Assembly: GCA_033557465.1 (NCBI GenBank)
Contig: CM066045.1
Coordinates: 132,267,596-132,331,595 of the forward strand
Reading direction: 5' to 3'
Source of the DNA: Ichthyophis bannanicus
Taxonomy: Eukaryota; Chordata; Amphibia; Gymnophiona; Ichthyophiidae
Length of the DNA stretch: 64,000 bases
Positions 61,948 to 64,000 of the stretch are shown here, piece after piece. The number at the start of each line of letters is the position of its first letter. Position 1 is the first letter of the stretch. The position numbers and the translations under genes are program-made. The notes beneath the pieces were generated by a model. The model had not been told where the DNA came from and did not search any database. It worked only from the letters and a program-made list of their open reading frames with translations.

Positions 61948-62133
61948 GGCTGAGCAAGATGGCACCCTTGGGCGGGAAGGGGCCGTGCATGCGCGCTGCA
62001 ATTCCCAAAGGCTTTCTTTGAAAGCTGGGGAAATGCTCCGCACGAGGTCTCCGTCGGCACCGACGTCACCCATATGTGAGGACTGATTCCTGCTGCTCCT
62101 GGAGAACACCTGTTACAGGTGAGTAACTACTCT
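61948..62133. repeat. DIRS right inverted terminal repeat, copy 7
   Basis: GGCTGAGCAAGATGGCACC to ACTACTCT with the 27-nt extension CACCTGTTACAGGTG plus AGTAACTACTCT. Confidence 0.9.
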
Positions 62134-62167
62134 GATAACGTTAGAACTGCAGGTTGAATTACTTGCC

Positions 62168-62895
62168 TTTGTGAAGCATGGTAATGTTCGCTAGGTTTAG
62201 CCCTCTTTTCAGGTTATTGTACCCCAGGGTTAGTAAATTAAATCCGCTTTTCTAGAAAGCTTAAAACATGCTCTTTCTAATGAAATTGGTTTCAAAACGA
62301 TTTTAGAAGATACTTTTGTGTAAAAGGAGGTTAAAAATACCCTATTTTTAAGTTTTTGCAAAAAATCATCAACTTTACACTTAATTTGTAAACTAACGGA
62401 GAATGCTAAGAGCATGAAATTATAAATTCAAGAACTTCAGTACATAGAGGTATTATATGCAAAATTTCATACTTTTTACTTGATTATTTAGGAAGCTGCA
62501 TAATGTCTAATTTTTAATTTTTTTAGAACGTCAATTTGTTTGGCTGACTTTGCTGCAATATATCTACTTCCGACATATTCAAAAAATATTATCATTGGTA
62601 TCATTAAATAGAGCGCAAAAAGTTGTACAGGATAGTCAAGTTTCCTTTTTTATAATAAAATAGCAAAGAAAATATAGGGTCTCAAAGTTGCTGAAATCTC
62701 AGACTCGTACTGTACAAAGTCAAGGTATGTGATCAGACAAACGACTATATCTCAGAAAGTATTCCACGAGAGAATCTAAAACTTTACCAAAGTTAGTTTG
62801 AGACACATGGTAGTGTACATACAAAATTTCAGCAAAATCCAAGATGATCGAGCGGGGCACTTTTTATATACTAGACCACTTGAAATGGAATGACC
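62168..62895. repeat. element X, right inverted arm
   Basis: Inverted, diverged copy of 36280-36801 plus 52405-52590. The outer end reads CTAGACCACTTG, the complement of the left arm start. DIRS copy 4 RT resumes just after it. No long frame. 62134-62167 is X sequence without a match in the left arm. Confidence 0.75.
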
Positions 62896-64000
62896 CGAGT
62901 GCTTCCCTTTGGCCTGACTAATGCCCCCAGAGTTTTTATCAAATGCCTGGCGGTGGTGGTGACTTTTCTCAGAAATCAGGGGATTTTTGTCTTCCCCTAC
63001 CTATATGACTGGCTAATCAGGGGCCAATCTCTCCAGGAGGCCCGACAGGCCACTCTCTGCACAGTCTCTCTTCTTCAGCATCTGGGCTTTGTCATAAACT
63101 ATGCAAAGTCCACTTTGCTCCCCTCTCAGAACCTAGAGTTTATAGGGGCCAGGTTGGACACTCTTCAGGGAAGAGCTTACTTGCCCGAGGAGAGGGCCCA
63201 CAGACTTATGGACTTGGCCAGCCAGTTCCAAAGCAGTTCTCGTGTTTCCACCAGGCACTACCTGCGACTCCTGGGCCACATGGCATCTACGGTACATTTT
63301 ACCCCGAATGCCCGTCTGCACATGCGGGCTGCTCAATGGTGCCTCAGATATCAGTGGACACAAACCACTGGCGACCTCCGAGACAGAGTAAAGGTGTAAA
63401 GATGATTTCTGAACTCCTTACAGTGGTGGCTGCATCTGCCAAACCTTCTCAGGGGTGTATCTTTTCAGGCTCCAGAACACACAAGGGTGCTGACGACAGA
63501 TGCCTCCTTAAAGGGCTGGGGTGCACATTGCCAGGGCACGTGCACTCAAGGCCTGTGGTCCCCTCGGGAGGCCACACAGCAGATCAACCTTTTAAAGCTG
63601 CGAGCAATCCGCTTAGCTCTGTAAACCTTCTGCCATGCTCTCTCTCAACAGTCTGTCCTAGTTCAGATGGACAATCAGGTAGCAATGTTCTATGTGAACA
63701 AACAAGGAGGCACAGACTCCAGGCTCCTATGCCAGGAGGCACTGGACCTTTGCTCTTTTGCGGTCAAACAAGGCATGTTTCTCAAAGCAGTTTATCTACC
63801 TGTTCAGGAAAACTTCCTAGCAGACAAGCTAAGCAGGATTCTCCAGCCCCACGAATGGCAGTTGAATCCATTGGTGGTCCAGCAGATCTTCCTCCGCTGG
63901 GGACTTCCATCCATCGATCTCTTTGCTAGTCCACTAAACAGTCAGCTGCCCAGGTTTTGCTCCAGACAGCCGCATCCTCTGAGTATGGCAGCAGATGCTT
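62896..64000 (+). mobile_element. DIRS-A copy 4, right segment (inferred), continues past window
   Basis: RT resumes with VLPFGLTNAPRVFIKC, within about 15 bp of the point where 36279 stops, so I infer one element split by X. FPYLYDWLIRGQ shows the first catalytic Asp changed to Tyr (YLYD). RNase H motifs and DLFASPLNSQLPRFCS follow, with stops at about 63397, 63403 and 63622. An overlapping YR-frame piece is open at 63336-63929. The recombinase domain, ICR and right repeat lie outside the window. Confidence 0.8.
62896..64000 (+). pseudogene. DIRS RT-RNase H, copy 4 distal part
   Basis: The RT palm and RNase H: VLPFGLTNAPRVF, YLYDW (catalytic YLDD damaged), GFVINYAKSTLLPSQNLEFI, then TTDASLKGWGAHCQ, VQMDNQVAMFYVNKQGG, LPVQENFLADKLSR and RWGLPSIDLFASP. 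TAA and TGA at about 63397-63405 and another TAA near 63622 interrupt it. By eye the sequence leans towards the copy 2/6 subfamily, whereas the middle segment leans towards copies 1/7; this weakens the join slightly. Confidence 0.82.

Larger units (their letters stand above)
56438..62133 (+). mobile_element. DIRS-A copy 7, full length (5,696 bp)
   Basis: From TTCTCCAGGACGAAGC to ACTACTCT: left repeat (56438-~56600), gag, RT-RNase H, YR, ICR (61771-61868) and right repeat (61948-62133). By eye almost the same as copy 1 in the shared part. All three genes carry breaks. Confidence 0.93.

Noticed and set aside
19969..64000. CRISPR array or prokaryotic operon
   Set aside because: Repeats are long, dispersed and inverted with no spacer periodicity, and splice sites, LINE tails and an NCAM exon mark a vertebrate genome.

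Overview
This window is vertebrate nuclear DNA made almost entirely of retrotransposons inserted into one another. The only host-coding sequence I can support is one 144-bp exon (4731-4874, + strand) that reads as part of the second immunoglobulin domain of a neural cell adhesion molecule, closest to NCAM1. The window is therefore probably an inflated intron region of an NCAM1-like gene. The dominant elements are DIRS-type tyrosine-recombinase retrotransposons, with Penelope, RTE/BovB, L1, L2-type and gammaretrovirus-like elements. That mix suits an amphibian with a large genome; a caecilian is my best guess, but this is inference.

Layout. 1-4220 is the right-hand part of DIRS-A copy 1. 4221-5329 is host intron with the exon and an old SINE-like repeat. 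5330-5442 and 11633-~12150 are the two parts of DIRS-A copy 3, split by DIRS-A copy 2 (5443-11632). ~12150-19968 is a degraded Penelope-like element (PLE-3) carrying an ORF1-only L1-type element (13200-14990) and an RTE/BovB LINE (~15418-19655), itself hit by an L1 3' end (17215-18298). DIRS-A copy 4 starts at 19969. It is split by Penelope element PLE-1 (21732-35203), which holds a putative solo LTR, an L2 fragment and the full-length DIRS-A copy 5 (27572-33355). Copy 4 resumes at 35204-36279 and is split again by an unidentified element 'X' with ~0.7-kb inverted arms (36280-~62895). X contains a gammaretrovirus-like ERV (36802-52404) plus DIRS-A copies 6 and 7. The ERV has a second-family DIRS element (DIRS-B, 37073-42686) in its 3' LTR and an L2-type LINE (~45240-48775) in pol. 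Copy 4 continues from about 62896 to the window end.

DIRS logic. Each complete copy has a short left inverted terminal repeat, gag, an RT-RNase H frame, a tyrosine recombinase (YR) frame largely overprinted on it, an internal complementary region (ICR), and a right inverted repeat with a 27-nt extension. The ICR is the exact reverse complement of the joined element ends and co-varies with them copy by copy, as expected for circularisation and recombinase-mediated integration. DIRS-B lies in an LTR whose sister LTR preserves the empty site, and shows insertion without target duplication. In both DIRS families gag ends at TTT-TGA, RT lies in the +1 frame, and YR lies in the gag frame beyond that stop.

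Most reading frames are broken. The best-preserved proteins are the YRs of copies 1, 2 and 5 and the DIRS-B gag. All boundaries, divergences and frame relations were read by eye.
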